Below are positions 5,758 through 5,875 of a stretch of 5,875 nucleotides of DNA, in pieces (position 1 is the stretch's first letter; each line of letters begins with the position of its first letter). Origin of the DNA: Spirochaetales bacterium (GTDB lineage Bacteria > Spirochaetota > Spirochaetia > DSM-27196 > SLST01); contig SLST01000416.1 in assembly GCA_007130265.1 (NCBI GenBank), positions 1 through 5,875 on the forward strand, written 5' to 3'. Position numbers and translations under genes: made by a program. Under the pieces are notes generated by a model. The model was not told the origin of the DNA. It worked only from the letters and a program-made list of their open reading frames with translations, and did not search any database.

Positions 5758-5794
5758 CACTCGCCGCCGAACGTGATACACTGGCGGCGAGGTG
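5758..5794 (+). promoter_or_regulatory. Hairpin overlapping the ribosome binding site of the next gene
   Basis: TCGCCGCC at 5761-5768 is the exact reverse complement of GGCGGCGA at 5783-5790. CAC 5758-5760 can pair with GTG 5792-5794 if G5791 is bulged, giving an 11-bp stem. The loop GAACGTGATACACT contains a smaller GTG/CAC pairing. The 3' arm covers the GAGG ribosome binding site (5789-5792) of the gene starting at 5798. There is no T-run, so it is not an intrinsic terminator. It could limit translation of the downstream gene, but in GC-rich DNA such a stem may also arise by chance. Confidence 0.45.
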
Positions 5795-5797
5795 ACT

Positions 5798-5875
5798 ATG
5801 GCACGACGATCATTCGACATCACAATGATCCTTACGATGCTCGTAGGAGCTTTTCTGGTGCTCGACGGGTTGGCC
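5798..5875 (+). CDS. Hypothetical membrane or secreted protein (N-terminal part; 3' end outside window)
   Basis: An ATG at 5798 with GAGG at 5789-5792 (5-nt spacing) opens a frame that runs to the window edge, giving 26 residues. They begin with a basic 'MARRSFD' and continue into the hydrophobic 'ITMILTMLVGAFLVLDGLA', which looks like a first transmembrane helix or a signal anchor. Nothing in these residues identifies the family. The gene follows the PilZ gene by 47 nt on the same strand, so cotranscription is likely unless the intervening hairpin interferes. Confidence 0.6.
   Translation, partial: MARRSFDITMILTMLVGAFLVLDGLA

Overview
The window is a GC-rich, gene-dense stretch of bacterial chromosome with six protein genes: four complete and one cut at each edge. 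The likely source is a spirochaete. The exported protein's signal peptide ends in 'SFAGG', an ending common in spirochaete secreted proteins, and the membrane-anchored PilZ protein resembles spirochaete flagellar or c-di-GMP effectors. This assignment is inferred from family resemblance and is moderately confident at best.

Layout: (1) 1-854, plus strand: the last 181 residues of a two-unit PRC-barrel protein, then, 23 nt later, a 94-residue ferritin-like protein of the encapsulated-ferritin (EncFtn) type. (2) 859-4663, minus strand: a tight three-gene run. In transcription order it is an exported protein with four PRC-barrel units (558 aa), a CapA-family metallophosphatase-like protein (331 aa) and a divergent ribose-phosphate pyrophosphokinase (368 aa). 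The gaps are 6 and 19 nt, so one operon is likely. The kinase gene meets the EncFtn gene tail to tail with only 4 nt between stop codons and no visible terminator. (3) 4664-4784: a divergent intergenic region with a 13-14 bp near-perfect inverted repeat at its centre. (4) 4785-5875, plus strand: a membrane-anchored YcgR-like/PilZ protein, a hairpin that covers the next ribosome binding site, and the first 26 codons of a membrane protein.

The most interesting points are these. The EncFtn protein keeps the ferroxidase residues but has no C-terminal encapsulin-docking tail and no encapsulin gene beside it. The CapA protein seems to lack an internal block of about 40 residues containing the family's NLE motif. 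The PRPP synthetase has a rewritten ribose-phosphate loop. The four-fold PRC-barrel protein carries a signal peptide, and each barrel is followed by a W...YW tail also recognisable in the unrelated-locus PRC protein at the left edge. No RNA gene, mobile element, CRISPR array or phage feature was seen. No stretch over 300 bases lacks a gene.
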